From Burkholderiaceae bacterium (GTDB taxonomy: Bacteria; Pseudomonadota; Gammaproteobacteria; Burkholderiales; Burkholderiaceae_C), in NCBI GenBank assembly GCA_026125795.1, contig JAHCKM010000002.1:62001-126000 (forward strand): 64,000 bases of DNA, given 5' to 3'. Position numbers and translations under genes: made by a program. Below the pieces are notes generated by a model that had not been told where the DNA came from, ran no database searches, and saw only the letters and a list, made by a program, of their open reading frames with translations. Shown here piece after piece: positions 7,949-17,071 of the stretch; within the stretch, counting starts at the first letter, position 1, and every line of letters starts with the position of its first letter.

Positions 7949-9010
7949 ATGCGCCGACACCGCACCGAGTTGCCTGCCGACGTGCAACGCGTGCTGCACG
8001 AAGGCACGGTGATCCCCGCGCATCCGCTGGCCCTGACGCGCGAGCGCAAGCTCGATGCGGTGCGCCAGCGCGCGCGGGCGCGCTACTACATCGACGCCGG
8101 CGCCGGCGGCCTGGCCGTGGGGGTGCACGCCACGCAGTTCCAGATCCGCGACGTGGGCCTGTACGAGCCCGTGCTCGAGCTCGCGGCGCGCACGGCACGC
8201 GAATGGACGAAGCGGCCTCTGGTGATGATCGCCGGCCTGGCGGGCCGCACCGCGCAAGCCTGTCGCGAGGCCGAGATCGCGCTCGAGCACGGCTATCACG
8301 CCGGCATGCTGTCGCTCGGCGCCATGAAAGGTGCGTCGGTGGACGAACTGATCGAGCACTGCAGCGCAGTGGCCGCGGTCGTCCCGCTGGTCGGCTTCTA
8401 CCTGCAGACGGCGGTCGGCGGCATCGCGCTGCCGAACGAGTTCTGGCGGCGCTTCGCCGCCATCGACAACGTGATCGCGATCAAGATCGCGCCGTTCAAC
8501 CGCTACCGCACGCTCGACGTCGTGCGCGGCGTGGTTGCCGCCGGGGCCGAGGACCGCGTGGCGCTGTACACCGGCAACGACGACCACATCGTGCTCGATC
8601 TGCTGCAGCCGTTCGCGGTGCGGCGCGGCGGCACCGAGGTCACGTTGCGCATCCGCGGCGGCCTGCTAGGGCACTGGAGCGTGTGGACGAAGAGCGCGGT
8701 CGAACAACTGGCGCGCATCCAGCGCGCGATCGCTGCCGGCGCGGTGGATGCCGAGCTGCTCGCGCTCGACTCGCGCGTCACCGACTGCAACAGCGCCTTC
8801 TTCGACGTGGCGCACGACTTCGCCGGCTGCATCCCGGGTTGCCACGAGGTGCTGCGCCGGCAGGGCCTGCTGGCAGGCATCGAGTGCCTCGATCCCAACG
8901 AGATCCTGTCGCCGGGTCAGCGCGAGGAGATCGACCGCGTCTGCCGCGAGCACGCCGACCTGTCCGACGACGCCTTCGTCGCCGCCAACCTGTCGCGCTG
9001 GCTGGCCTGA
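7949..9010 (+). CDS. Dihydrodipicolinate synthase family aldolase
   Basis: A 353-residue TIM-barrel protein of the DapA/NAL superfamily. The Schiff-base Lys is K179 in IAIKIAPFNR and the partner Tyr is in VGFYLQTAVGG (Y151). It is somewhat longer than DapA (about 290), with an N-terminal extension and a C-terminal helical tail. The family does pyruvate-dependent aldol or dehydratase reactions on 2-keto acids. It heads a rightward operon with an importer and an enolase-superfamily enzyme, a pairing that fits dehydration then aldol cleavage of a sugar acid or similar compound. That pathway is inferred. Confidence 0.9.
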   Translation: MRRHRTELPADVQRVLHEGTVIPAHPLALTRERKLDAVRQRARARYYIDAGAGGLAVGVHATQFQIRDVGLYEPVLELAARTAREWTKRPLVMIAGLAGRTAQACREAEIALEHGYHAGMLSLGAMKGASVDELIEHCSAVAAVVPLVGFYLQTAVGGIALPNEFWRRFAAIDNVIAIKIAPFNRYRTLDVVRGVVAAGAEDRVALYTGNDDHIVLDLLQPFAVRRGGTEVTLRIRGGLLGHWSVWTKSAVEQLARIQRAIAAGAVDAELLALDSRVTDCNSAFFDVAHDFAGCIPGCHEVLRRQGLLAGIECLDPNEILSPGQREEIDRVCREHADLSDDAFVAANLSRWLA

Positions 9011-9024
9011 CGCCGTCGACACCG

Positions 9025-9786
9025 ATGTACCGCGCGCGCCTCGGCCCCTACACCCTCGGCATCGCGGCGCACCTGCTGCTGCTGCTGGCGTGGTACCTGT
9101 TCGTGCGCATCGGCGAGGTGCCCAAGTTCGTAATGCCGTCGCCCGGCGACACGCTGCACGCGCTGTTCCAGCCCAACTACGATTGGGGGCGCAACATCGC
9201 GGTCACCGGCACCGAGATCTTTGGCGGCTACGCGCTCGCGCTGGTGGTCGGCGTGGCGCTCGCGCTGCTGTTCACCTGGTCCAAGACGCTCGAGGCCCTG
9301 ATGCTGCCGCTGCTGGTCACGCTGAACATGATCCCCAAGGTCGCGCTCGGGCCGTTGATCATCGTGTGGTTCAAGTACGGTGTGTTCCCCAACTCGCTGA
9401 TGGCGTTTGCGATCGCGGTGTTTCCGATCCTGCTCACCACCGCGCGCGGCCTGCGCGAGGTGGAGCCCGAGCTGCTCGACCTGGTGCGCTCGCTGCGCGG
9501 CTCGCGCTGGCAGCTGTTCGTCAAGATCCAGCTGCCCGGCGCGCTGCCGTACGTGTTTGCCGGCATGAAGGTGGCTGCCATCCTCGCCGTGGCCGGCGCG
9601 ATCGTCGGCGAGTTCCTCGGCTCCGACAAGGGCCTGGGCTACCTGATGCTGCAGGTGCAGGTCACGCTCGACACGCCGGCGATGTTCATGGCGGTGATCC
9701 TGATCACCCTGCTCGGTATGCTGCTGTACGGCCTGGTGCTGCTGTTGGAGCGCTGGCTGGTGGTGAAGGACGCGCGCGTTTCATGA
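9025..9786 (+). CDS. ABC transporter permease (SsuC/TauC-like)
   Basis: A 253-residue BPD_transp_1 permease starting at the ATG 14 bases after the aldolase stop. About six hydrophobic segments are visible, and the EAA coupling loop is in LVRSLRGSRWQLFVKIQLPG (about residues 153-172). It overlaps the next gene by four bases (ATGA), so permease and ATPase are translationally coupled. It resembles the second permease at 12066, and the two may form a heterodimer. The family imports sulfonates, nitrate, taurine or pyrimidine-like compounds. Confidence 0.92.
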   Translation: MYRARLGPYTLGIAAHLLLLLAWYLFVRIGEVPKFVMPSPGDTLHALFQPNYDWGRNIAVTGTEIFGGYALALVVGVALALLFTWSKTLEALMLPLLVTLNMIPKVALGPLIIVWFKYGVFPNSLMAFAIAVFPILLTTARGLREVEPELLDLVRSLRGSRWQLFVKIQLPGALPYVFAGMKVAAILAVAGAIVGEFLGSDKGLGYLMLQVQVTLDTPAMFMAVILITLLGMLLYGLVLLLERWLVVKDARVS

Positions 9787-10562
9787 ACACTGCCACGACG
9801 ATCGATCCCTTCATCCACCTGAGCGGCGTCACCAAGACGTACCGCAGCGGGCGCAAGGAGCACCTGGCGATCTCCGACGCGACGTTCGACGTGATGCCGG
9901 GCGAGCTGGTGGCCCTGGTCGGCCCGTCGGGCTGCGGCAAGTCCACGCTGCTCAAGGTGCTGGCGGGCCTGCACTCGCACGATGCCGGCGACGTGCGCAT
10001 CGGTTCGGCCACGCATCCGTTCGATCCCGCGCGCGACATCGGCATGGTGTTCCAGGCCCCGCTGCTGCTGAAATGGCGGCGCATCCTCGACAACGTGCTG
10101 CTCCCGGCCGAGCTGCTCGGGCTGCCGATGGCGGCGGCGCGCGAGCGCGGGCGCGAGCTGATGGCGATGGTCGGCCTGGCCGGCTACGAGGACAAGTACC
10201 CGTACGAGCTGTCCGGCGGCATGCAGCAGCGTGCCGCCATCGCGCGTGCGCTGGTGCACGATCCCAAGCTGGTTTTGATGGACGAGCCCTTCGGCGCGCT
10301 CGACGCGCTGACGCGCGAGAAGATGAACCTGGAGCTGCTGCGCATCTGGAAGGAATCGGGCAAGACGATCGTCTTCGTCACGCACGGCATCTCCGAAGCG
10401 GTGTTTCTCGGCACGCGCGTGGTCGTGCTCACCGCAGGTCCGGCACGCATGGCCGACAACTTCGAGATCGAGCTGCCGCGCCCGCGCACGCTCGACATGA
10501 AGACGCACGAGGCGTTCGGCGTTTACACGCGGCGCGTGTACAAGCTGCTCGGAATGGAATAG
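9783..10562 (+). CDS. ABC transporter ATP-binding protein (SsuB/TauB-like)
   Basis: A 259-residue ATPase: Walker A GPSGCGKST (about residues 46-54), signature LSGGMQQR (about 143-150), Walker B LVLMDEP and the H-loop VTHG. The start overlaps the permease stop as ATGA. It is the only ATPase in the 6.8-13.9 kb locus and must serve both permeases. An intergenic hairpin repeat of about 45 bp separates it from the enolase-like gene. Confidence 0.94.
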   Translation: MNTATTIDPFIHLSGVTKTYRSGRKEHLAISDATFDVMPGELVALVGPSGCGKSTLLKVLAGLHSHDAGDVRIGSATHPFDPARDIGMVFQAPLLLKWRRILDNVLLPAELLGLPMAAARERGRELMAMVGLAGYEDKYPYELSGGMQQRAAIARALVHDPKLVLMDEPFGALDALTREKMNLELLRIWKESGKTIVFVTHGISEAVFLGTRVVVLTAGPARMADNFEIELPRPRTLDMKTHEAFGVYTRRVYKLLGME

Positions 10563-10597
10563 CCATGGCGCGTGCGCACGGCCGCCCGAAGCTGGCG

Positions 10598-10641
10598 GGT
10601 GCCCCCTCGGGGGGCCGGCGCTCAAGCGCCTGGGGGGCACC
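10598..10641 (+). repeat. GC-rich intergenic hairpin repeat abutting the start codon
   Basis: Outer 9-bp stem GGTGCCCCC (10598-10606) / GGGGGCACC (10633-10641) and inner stem GGCGCT-CA-AGCGCC (10617-10630). The outer stem ends on the base before the ATG at 10642 and contains the only purine-rich sequence near the start (GGGGGG). It resembles the CCCCC/GGGGG interspersed repeats I associate with Burkholderiales. Confidence 0.7.
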
Positions 10642-12069
10642 ATGACGGCGCCGCGGTTCGTCGTCGAGGCCATCGACCTGTTCGAGCGCGACGTGGCGCT
10701 GCGCATGCCGTTCCGCTTCGGGGTCGTCACGCTGACCGCGGCGCCGCAAGCGTTCGTGCGCGCGCGGGTGCGCCTGGCCGACGGCAGGGCCGCCGAGGGC
10801 ATGGCAGCCGAGCTGCTGGCGCCGAAGTGGTTCGACAAGAACCCGGCGCTGACCAACGAGGACAACTTCGATCAACTGCGCGCGGCGCTCGGCATCGCGC
10901 GCGGGCTGTACCTCGACGGTGCGAGCGACACCGCGTTCGGTCACTTCGCGCGCCACTACGCCGAGCAACTCGAGCGTGGCGCTGGCCGCGGCCTGGTGCC
11001 GCTGGTGGCCAACTACGGGCCGGCGCTGATCGATCGCGCGCTGCTCGACGCGTTGTGCCGCGCGCTGCAGCTGCCGTTCCATGAAGTGATCCGTGCCAAC
11101 GGGGCAGGCATCGCTCCCGGCGAGCTGTGCCCCGATCTGGCCGGCTTCGATTGGCCGGCCTTTCTCGGCACGCTGCGGCCCGCGACCCGCATCGAGGCAC
11201 GCCATACGGTCGGCCTGGTCGATCCGATCACCCGCACCGACCAGACCGAGCGTGTCGGCGACGGGCTGCCCGAGACGCTGGAAGAGGTGGTCGCGACCTA
11301 CGGCCACCGCTGGTTCAAGCTCAAGGTGGCGGGCGACGTGGACGCCGACCTGCAGCGCCTGGCGCGCATCGCGGCGGTGCTCGACCGCATCGGCGGCGGG
11401 TATCGCGCGTCGCTCGACGGCAACGAGCAGTACGACGATGTCGACGGCATTGCCGAGCTGTGGCGGCGCATGAACGCCGAGCCGGCGCTCGCGCGCCTGT
11501 GCGCCAGCGTAGTGTTCATCGAGCAGCCGATCAAACGGCAGGCGGCGCTGGCGCGCAACGTGCGCGCGCTGTCGTCGCTCAAGGCCGTGATCATCGACGA
11601 GTCCGACGACAGCCTTCACGCGTTCGTGCGCGCGCGCGAACTCGGTTACCAGGGCGTATCGTCGAAGACCTGCAAGGGACTGTACAAGTCGCTGATCAAC
11701 AACGCGCGCTGCGCGCAGTGGAACGCCGCCGCGGGCGAGCCAAGGTGGTTCATGAGCGCCGAAGACCTCACGATCCAGGCCGGCCTTGCGCTGCAGCAGG
11801 ATCTGGCGCTGGTGTCGCTGATGGGCATCGAGCATGTCGAGCGCAACGGCCACCACTACGTCAACGGCATGGCGGCATTGGGTGCCGGCGAGCAGCAGGC
11901 CTTTCTCGAGGCCCACCCCGACCTGTACGAGCGTAGCCACGGCGCGGTGCGGGTGCGCATCCGTGACGGTGCGCTTTCGATCGGCTCGCTCGGTTGCACC
12001 GGTTTTGCCAGTGGCGCGGCGCCCGACTGGAGCTCGATGCGCCCGATGGCCACCGGGCGCACGCCATGA
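10642..12069 (+). CDS. Enolase-superfamily protein (mandelate racemase/muconate lactonizing-like)
   Basis: A 475-residue protein with enolase-superfamily landmarks in order: KxK pair K226/K228 in WFKLKVAG, metal ligands D259 (SLDGNEQY), E294 (FIEQPI) and D319/E320 (IIDESDD), and a Lys at 342 in SSKTCKG. It is longer than typical mandelate racemases (350-400 residues). Expected chemistry is proton abstraction alpha to a carboxylate (dehydration, racemisation or cycloisomerisation). The gene lies between the ATPase and second permease genes of an importer and overlaps the latter by four bases. The start is directly preceded by a hairpin repeat that may hide the ribosome-binding site. Confidence 0.85.
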   Translation: MTAPRFVVEAIDLFERDVALRMPFRFGVVTLTAAPQAFVRARVRLADGRAAEGMAAELLAPKWFDKNPALTNEDNFDQLRAALGIARGLYLDGASDTAFGHFARHYAEQLERGAGRGLVPLVANYGPALIDRALLDALCRALQLPFHEVIRANGAGIAPGELCPDLAGFDWPAFLGTLRPATRIEARHTVGLVDPITRTDQTERVGDGLPETLEEVVATYGHRWFKLKVAGDVDADLQRLARIAAVLDRIGGGYRASLDGNEQYDDVDGIAELWRRMNAEPALARLCASVVFIEQPIKRQAALARNVRALSSLKAVIIDESDDSLHAFVRARELGYQGVSSKTCKGLYKSLINNARCAQWNAAAGEPRWFMSAEDLTIQAGLALQQDLALVSLMGIEHVERNGHHYVNGMAALGAGEQQAFLEAHPDLYERSHGAVRVRIRDGALSIGSLGCTGFASGAAPDWSSMRPMATGRTP

Positions 12070-12887
12070 ACCCGCACGCCGCATCGCCCGAAGGCGCCGA
12101 CCCGGGGCCGATGCGCCGGTTGGCGGCCGGTGTCGCGTACTACCTGCCGAGCCTGCTGGTCATGCTGGCGCTGCTGCTGCTGTGGCAGTTCGGCGTGACC
12201 TGGCTCGGCGTCAAGGAATACATCATGCCGACGCTGTCGGCGGCGCTGAAGACGCTCGCCGACCCGAACTACCGTTGGCTCGAGAACCTGCTGGCGACGC
12301 TGTACTCGGTGCTCGGTGCGTTCGCGCTGTCGGCCGTGCTCGGCGTGGCGCTGGCGGTGGTGATCGTGTGGAACGATCTGCTGCTGCGCACGGTGATGCC
12401 AGTGCTGATCTTCTTCAACACGCTGCCCAAGATCGCGCTCGCGCCGCTGTTCGTGATCTGGCTCGGCTACGGCATCTGGCCCAACATCGTGATCGGCACG
12501 ACGATCGCATTCTTTCCGATGGTGGTAAACACCGCCGTGGGCCTGTCCAGCGCGGAACCCGAGATGCTCGATCTGGTGCGCACGCTCAAGGCGACGCGTT
12601 GGCAGGTGCTGAGCAAGATCCGCTTCCCGAACGCGGTGCCGTACATCTTCGTCGGGCTCAAGCTGGCCGCCACGATGAGCGTGACCGGTGCGCTGGTGGG
12701 CGAGTTCGTCGCGTCGGAACGCGGCCTGGGGTCGCTCATCATCACCGGAGGCGTCACGATGCAGACGCCGTCGATCTTCGCTTCGCTGATCCTGATCTCC
12801 GCATTGGGGCTCGTGCTCTACGGCCTCGTCGTCGCCGCGGAGCGCATCGTTGCGCCTTGGGCGCAGCGGGATGAGACGACCGGATGA
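12066..12887 (+). CDS. ABC transporter permease (SsuC/TauC-like)
   Basis: A 273-residue permease with the start overlapping the enolase-like stop (ATGA at 12066). It has about six hydrophobic segments and the EAA loop in LVRTLKATRWQVLSKIRFPN (about residues 175-194). It is clearly paralogous to the permease at 9025, for example NTLPKIALAPLFVIW against NMIPKVALGPLIIVW. With a single ATPase in the locus the two may be the two halves of one channel. A binding-protein gene follows. Confidence 0.92.
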   Translation: MNPHAASPEGADPGPMRRLAAGVAYYLPSLLVMLALLLLWQFGVTWLGVKEYIMPTLSAALKTLADPNYRWLENLLATLYSVLGAFALSAVLGVALAVVIVWNDLLLRTVMPVLIFFNTLPKIALAPLFVIWLGYGIWPNIVIGTTIAFFPMVVNTAVGLSSAEPEMLDLVRTLKATRWQVLSKIRFPNAVPYIFVGLKLAATMSVTGALVGEFVASERGLGSLIITGGVTMQTPSIFASLILISALGLVLYGLVVAAERIVAPWAQRDETTG

Positions 12888-12907
12888 TGACTACAGAAGG
12901 AGATGGC

Positions 12908-13915
12908 ATGACTCGACTGCAAATGAACGCGCGCCGCCGCTGCATCGCCGCGCTCGCCGCCGGCACCGTGGCGCTGGTCACGCTGCCGGCCGCGGCGCAG
13001 GACAAGATGCAGCTGCAGCTCAACTGGTTCCACCTGGCCGACCACTCGCCGATCTACCTGGCGATGAAGAAGGGCTACTACAAGCAGGAGAACATCGACC
13101 TCACGGTGCTGCGCGGCAGCGGGTCGGCCGACAGCGCCAAGAAGATCGACCTCGGCCAGGCCGACGTCGGCATCTCCGACGCGCCCACCGTGCTCACCGC
13201 GATCAGCAAGGGTGCCAACCTCAAGATGGTGGCGGTGGTGTACGACAAGGCCGGCAACAACGTGTTCTTCCGCAAGAGCGCGAACATCAAGTCGCCCAAG
13301 GACCTGGTGGGCAAGAAGATCGCGGTGCCGCCGGCCGACTCACACCGCGTGCTGTGGCCGGCGTTCGCCGCGCTGCACGGCATCGACCCGGGCGCCGTCA
13401 CGCTGGTCAACGTGAAGCCCGAGGGCAAGCAGGCGATCGTGGCCGGCAACGAAGTCGACGCCTCGTTCGATCTCTACACCAGCTATGCCATCTGGGAGAA
13501 GGTGCTCGGCAAGGGTGACGTGGGCCATCTGCTGTGGGCCGATTTCGGGCTGCCGATCTACGGCCACACCTACTTCGTCAACAACGAGACGATCAAGAAG
13601 AACCCGAAACTGATCGAGCGCTTCCTGCGCGCCACGCACAAAGGCTGGCGCGACGCCAAGGCCGATCCGAAGGCGTCGATCGACGCGATGGTCGAGCAGG
13701 TGCCCGGACTTGACGGCCCGACGCTGCTGGCCACGATGCCGCAGATCCTCGACCTGTGCGTGACCGAACGCTCGGCCAAGCACGGGTTGGGATGGATCGA
13801 GCCCGAGCTGATGCAGAAGACGATCGACATCACGTTCGCCAACGCCAAGCCGGAAAAGCCGGTGGCGGTGAACGACGTGTTCACCAATCAGTTCAGCAGC
13901 AAGATCAAGCCCTGA
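12908..13915 (+). CDS. ABC transporter substrate-binding protein (NMT1/THI5, SsuA-like)
   Basis: The ATG at 12908 is preferred because AAGGAG lies 7 bases upstream (12897-12902); an ATG at 12884 overlapping the permease stop is possible. The 335-residue product has a signal peptide ending near PAAAQDK and a mature start MQLQLNWFHLADHSPIYLA. It is paralogous to the divergent binding protein at 6823-7815. Two binding proteins of one family for one transporter suggest two ligands or two affinities. A hairpin terminator follows. Confidence 0.92.
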   Translation: MTRLQMNARRRCIAALAAGTVALVTLPAAAQDKMQLQLNWFHLADHSPIYLAMKKGYYKQENIDLTVLRGSGSADSAKKIDLGQADVGISDAPTVLTAISKGANLKMVAVVYDKAGNNVFFRKSANIKSPKDLVGKKIAVPPADSHRVLWPAFAALHGIDPGAVTLVNVKPEGKQAIVAGNEVDASFDLYTSYAIWEKVLGKGDVGHLLWADFGLPIYGHTYFVNNETIKKNPKLIERFLRATHKGWRDAKADPKASIDAMVEQVPGLDGPTLLATMPQILDLCVTERSAKHGLGWIEPELMQKTIDITFANAKPEKPVAVNDVFTNQFSSKIKP

Positions 13916-13929
13916 GCGGCGTTGAGCGG

Positions 13930-13954
13930 GTCAGGTGACGGCGTCGCCTGACTT
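13930..13954 (+). terminator. Hairpin terminator between convergent genes
   Basis: Stem GTCAGGTGAC / GTCGCCTGAC (13930-13952, GGC loop, one G-U pair) followed only by TT. It lies between the binding-protein gene and the convergent hemerythrin gene. Confidence 0.6.
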
Positions 13955-13980
13955 GCGTTGCGCACGCTGGTGGCGTCTGA

Positions 13981-14565
13981 TCAGCGCGTGCGGCGCGGTT
14001 CGCTGCTGCCTCGCAGGTGGGCGCCCGCGCTCGCGCGGCCGCGTGTGGCAGGCCTGTCGGCCGCGCGTTTTGCGGGCTTGACCAGGCCGCTCGACGCCGC
14101 GACGACGACTGTTTCGTACTCGGCGCCGTAGTGCCTGCGCATGCGCACGATCTCTTGCGTGTACTTGCGGGCAAGCTGCTTCTTCTTCGTCTTCGACAGC
14201 AGGCGCCCGGCGACCTGGAAGAACTTCGACTCCTCCTCCTTCAGGTGGTGACGCACCTTGAAGCTCAGCTTCTTCGCGGTTGCGATCCAGCCGGCCTGCT
14301 TCTTGTTGCGCACGGACAAGTCGTCCAGCAACTCGTCAATCTCGTGGTGCTCGTGCAGCGCATGGCGCGACGCGTCGAGGCCGCCGTTCTCCATCAGCAG
14401 CGGGACGTACAGGTAGCGTTCCTCGGCCGCCGCATGCGCCATCAGTTCGACCTTCAACTGCAGGAAGAGCACTTGACGCGCAGCCCTGTCGCCGCGCGAT
14501 GCCGTGAGCTTGCGGCACAGGTCACGTTGCAGATCGTGGCTCTCACGGATGGCATCGAAGATCAT
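13981..14565 (-). CDS. Hemerythrin HHE-domain protein with a basic C-terminal tail
   Basis: A 194-residue protein starting at the ATG at 14565. It shows the spaced His/Glu helices of HHE hemerythrins: SHD near residue 10, MAHAAAEERYLY near 42-53, LHEHHEIDELL near 69-79 and VRHHLKEEESKFF near 104-116. These would hold a di-iron site that binds oxygen or nitric oxide. Residues about 125-194 form a long Lys/Arg-rich tail (KTKKKQLARK; RRTR at the end) that is not part of the fold and may bind nucleic acid or a polyanion. It looks like a separate transcription unit between two catabolic operons. Confidence 0.88.
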   Translation of the reverse strand: MIFDAIRESHDLQRDLCRKLTASRGDRAARQVLFLQLKVELMAHAAAEERYLYVPLLMENGGLDASRHALHEHHEIDELLDDLSVRNKKQAGWIATAKKLSFKVRHHLKEEESKFFQVAGRLLSKTKKKQLARKYTQEIVRMRRHYGAEYETVVVAASSGLVKPAKRAADRPATRGRASAGAHLRGSSEPRRTR

Positions 14566-14701
14566 GTGGCAGCTCCCGCATGGCCTGGCTCGGACGCGGA
14601 ATACATTCGTTAGCCAGCGAGCGAAGATTGATGACGCCGGATCCCTCGGACACTGCGTCGCACCATCATCTCCGTGATCTTGCCGATGGCCGGTGCCCGG
14701 T

Positions 14702-15571
14702 TCAACCCGGAAAGCATGCTCCACGGCCAGATCCATCTGCAGCCGCCTCCAGCAGCGCGCGCACATACCCGATCGAGTGTGCCGCGCACGACGGGCCGTC
14801 CGGGACGTACTCGAACGGCTCCATCGCCAGCCAGCCCGCGTAGTGGTTGCGCGCGAGGGCGGCAAGGATGGGCGCGAACCGATCGTCTCCTTGCCCGGGC
14901 CCGCGCCGGTTGCGGTCGTTGAGTTGCACGTGCGCCAGGTTGGCGCTGGGCCACCAGCGGTCGATCAGTGCAGGCAGCGGCTCGACCTCGGTGGCGCCGG
15001 CCGACGACGTGTCGAGCATGGTCTTCAAGCGCGGCAGACCGGCCGCGCGCACGATCGCCAGCGCCTGCTCGATCGTGTTGACCACGGTGGTCTGGTCGCG
15101 CGCCAGGGGCTCGATGCAATAGGTGACGTCGAACCGTGCGGCACGTTCCCCGGCCGCGACCCAGGCCTCGGTCGCGAGCGCCAGCGCATCGTTCACGCTC
15201 TGCCCCGGCTGCGGATTGCGCTGGGCCGGCGAGCCGTGCACCAGATAAGCGCCGCCGAGCCACGCGCACAGCTCGATCAGCCGTTCGATCGCCTGCAGCG
15301 TGCGCGCGCGCACCGCAGCATCCGGATGGCTGATCGACAGACCCTGCGGCGCCACCAGCAGCCAGTGCAAGCCGCTGATCTGCAAGCCATGATCGGAGGC
15401 CATGGCCGCCCATTGATGTGCCTGCGCCTCGGTGATCTGCAGCGGGTCGGCCGCGAGCGTGTAGGGTGCCACCTCCAGGCCGTGGTAGCCGAGCGCGGTG
15501 GCGTACTCGCACTGGCGCTGCCACGGCCACGGGGCCAGCACTTCGTTGCACAACGCGAGCCGGGGCGTCAT
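14702..15571 (-). CDS. Sugar phosphate isomerase/epimerase (AP endonuclease 2-like TIM barrel)
   Basis: A 289-residue protein from the ATG at 15571, which overlaps the TctA stop by 4 bases. TIM-barrel landmarks: EVAPYTL near residue 35, GLHWLLVAPQG near 66, VHGSPAQRNP near 109, CIEPLARDQT near 151, LDTSSAG near 187 and AMEPFEY near 250, giving the conserved Glu and Asp metal ligands of this fold. It is the last gene of the tctC-tctB-tctA operon and the second protein of this type near a predicted TetR-type operator (the first is at 1-551). It may act on the compound imported by TctABC, which is inference. Confidence 0.9.
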   Translation of the reverse strand: MTPRLALCNEVLAPWPWQRQCEYATALGYHGLEVAPYTLAADPLQITEAQAHQWAAMASDHGLQISGLHWLLVAPQGLSISHPDAAVRARTLQAIERLIELCAWLGGAYLVHGSPAQRNPQPGQSVNDALALATEAWVAAGERAARFDVTYCIEPLARDQTTVVNTIEQALAIVRAAGLPRLKTMLDTSSAGATEVEPLPALIDRWWPSANLAHVQLNDRNRRGPGQGDDRFAPILAALARNHYAGWLAMEPFEYVPDGPSCAAHSIGYVRALLEAAADGSGRGACFPG

Positions 15572-17061
15572 GGCAGCATCTTGGCACCGAACCGGCGCCG
15601 CACCAGCGCGAACTGCCAGGCCAGCATCGCCAGAACCAGCAGCGCCAGCAGCGCGCTGATCGGGCGCGTGAAGAACGGCGCCAGGCTGCCGTCGGAAAGC
15701 ACCAGGCCGCGGCGCAGCGACTTGTCGACGATGTCGCCCAGCACCAGGCCCAGCACGAACGGCGCCACCGGAAAGCCGCGCTTGCGCAACAGGTAGCAGA
15801 CGATGCCGGTCGCGAACATGACCCAGACGTCGAACAGCCGCTGCGTGATCGAGTACGACCCCAGCACGCACAGCACGAACACGATCGGCATGATGATCTC
15901 GCGAGGCACGCGCAGCACCCACAGGATCGGCCGCACCAGGATCAGCCCGAAGACCAGGATTGCCAGCGTCGCCACGAGCGTGATGCCGACCACGTCGTAG
16001 ACGAACTGCGGCTGGTTCACCATCAGCATCGGGCCGGGCTGCGCGCCGTGGATGATCATCGCCGCCATCAGCACCGCGGCCGGCGCCGAGCCCGGGATCG
16101 CGAGGGCCAGCGCGGGGATCAGCGCGCCGGGGATCGCCGCGTTGTCGCCGGTCTCGGCGGCGATCAGGCCGTCGACCGAGCCCTTGCCGAACTGCTCGCG
16201 CTCCTTGCTGGCGCGCTTGGCGGCCGCGTACGACGACCACGCCGCCATGTCCTCGCCCACCCCGGGCAGGATGCCGACGAACACGCCGATCAGCCCCGAG
16301 CGGATGATGGTGCGCCAGTAGCGCAGCAGGTCGACGAGCCTGGGCAGCACTGAGTCGCTCGAGCCGGGCAGAACCTTCAGCCTGGGCTGGCTCATCACGG
16401 TGAGGATCTCGGCGAAGCCGAACGCGCCGACCAGCGCCGGGATCAGCCCGATGCCGCCGGTCATCGCGTTGTGGCCGAACGTGAAGCGCTCGAAGGCGTG
16501 GATCGGATCGAGCCCGATCGTCGCAACGAACAGGCCGAGCAGTCCCATCAGCCAGCCCTTGATCGGCTGCTCGCCGGTCAACGTGCCCGACATCATCACG
16601 CCGACCATGCCGAGCCAGAAGAACTCGAACGCACCGAACTTCAGCGCCGTCTCGGCCAGCAGCGGCGTGAACATCGCCAGGCAGAGCACGCCGAACAGCG
16701 AGCCGGCCACCGAGCCGGTGGTGGCGATGCCCATCGCCCGCCCGGCGCGGCCCTGCCGCGCCAGCATGTTGCCGTCGAGGCACGCGGCGGCGTTGGCGGC
16801 GGTGCCCGGGATGTTGAGCAGAATCGCGGTGCGGCTGCCGCCGTAGATGGCACCGACGTAGACGCACACCAGCACCAGGATCGCGTCGGTCGGCGCCATC
16901 TTCACGGTGAGCGTGGTGAACAGGGCGACGCCGAGCGTGGCCGACAGCCCTGGCAGCAGGCCGATCATGATGCCGATCAGCGTGGCGCCGAGCGCGTACG
17001 CGATCTGCCATGGGCCGGCCAGCGTGGCAAGCGCGGTGCCGAGATGGCTCAGGCCGTCCAT
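15568..17061 (-). CDS. tctA: Tripartite tricarboxylate transporter large permease TctA
   Basis: A 497-residue membrane protein from the ATG at 17061, normal length for TctA (about 500). Family motifs include LLPGLSATLGVAL (about residues 38-50), GGSRTAILLNIPGT (about 74-87) and GILPGVGEDMAAW in the second half, which mirrors the first as expected for the duplicated TctA fold. It has about 10-12 hydrophobic segments. It works with TctB and the periplasmic TctC in proton- or sodium-driven uptake of carboxylates. It lies 10 bases after tctB and overlaps the downstream isomerase-like gene by four bases. Confidence 0.96.
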   Translation of the reverse strand: MDGLSHLGTALATLAGPWQIAYALGATLIGIMIGLLPGLSATLGVALFTTLTVKMAPTDAILVLVCVYVGAIYGGSRTAILLNIPGTAANAAACLDGNMLARQGRAGRAMGIATTGSVAGSLFGVLCLAMFTPLLAETALKFGAFEFFWLGMVGVMMSGTLTGEQPIKGWLMGLLGLFVATIGLDPIHAFERFTFGHNAMTGGIGLIPALVGAFGFAEILTVMSQPRLKVLPGSSDSVLPRLVDLLRYWRTIIRSGLIGVFVGILPGVGEDMAAWSSYAAAKRASKEREQFGKGSVDGLIAAETGDNAAIPGALIPALALAIPGSAPAAVLMAAMIIHGAQPGPMLMVNQPQFVYDVVGITLVATLAILVFGLILVRPILWVLRVPREIIMPIVFVLCVLGSYSITQRLFDVWVMFATGIVCYLLRKRGFPVAPFVLGLVLGDIVDKSLRRGLVLSDGSLAPFFTRPISALLALLVLAMLAWQFALVRRRFGAKMLP

Positions 17062-17071
17062 GGGGTCGTCA

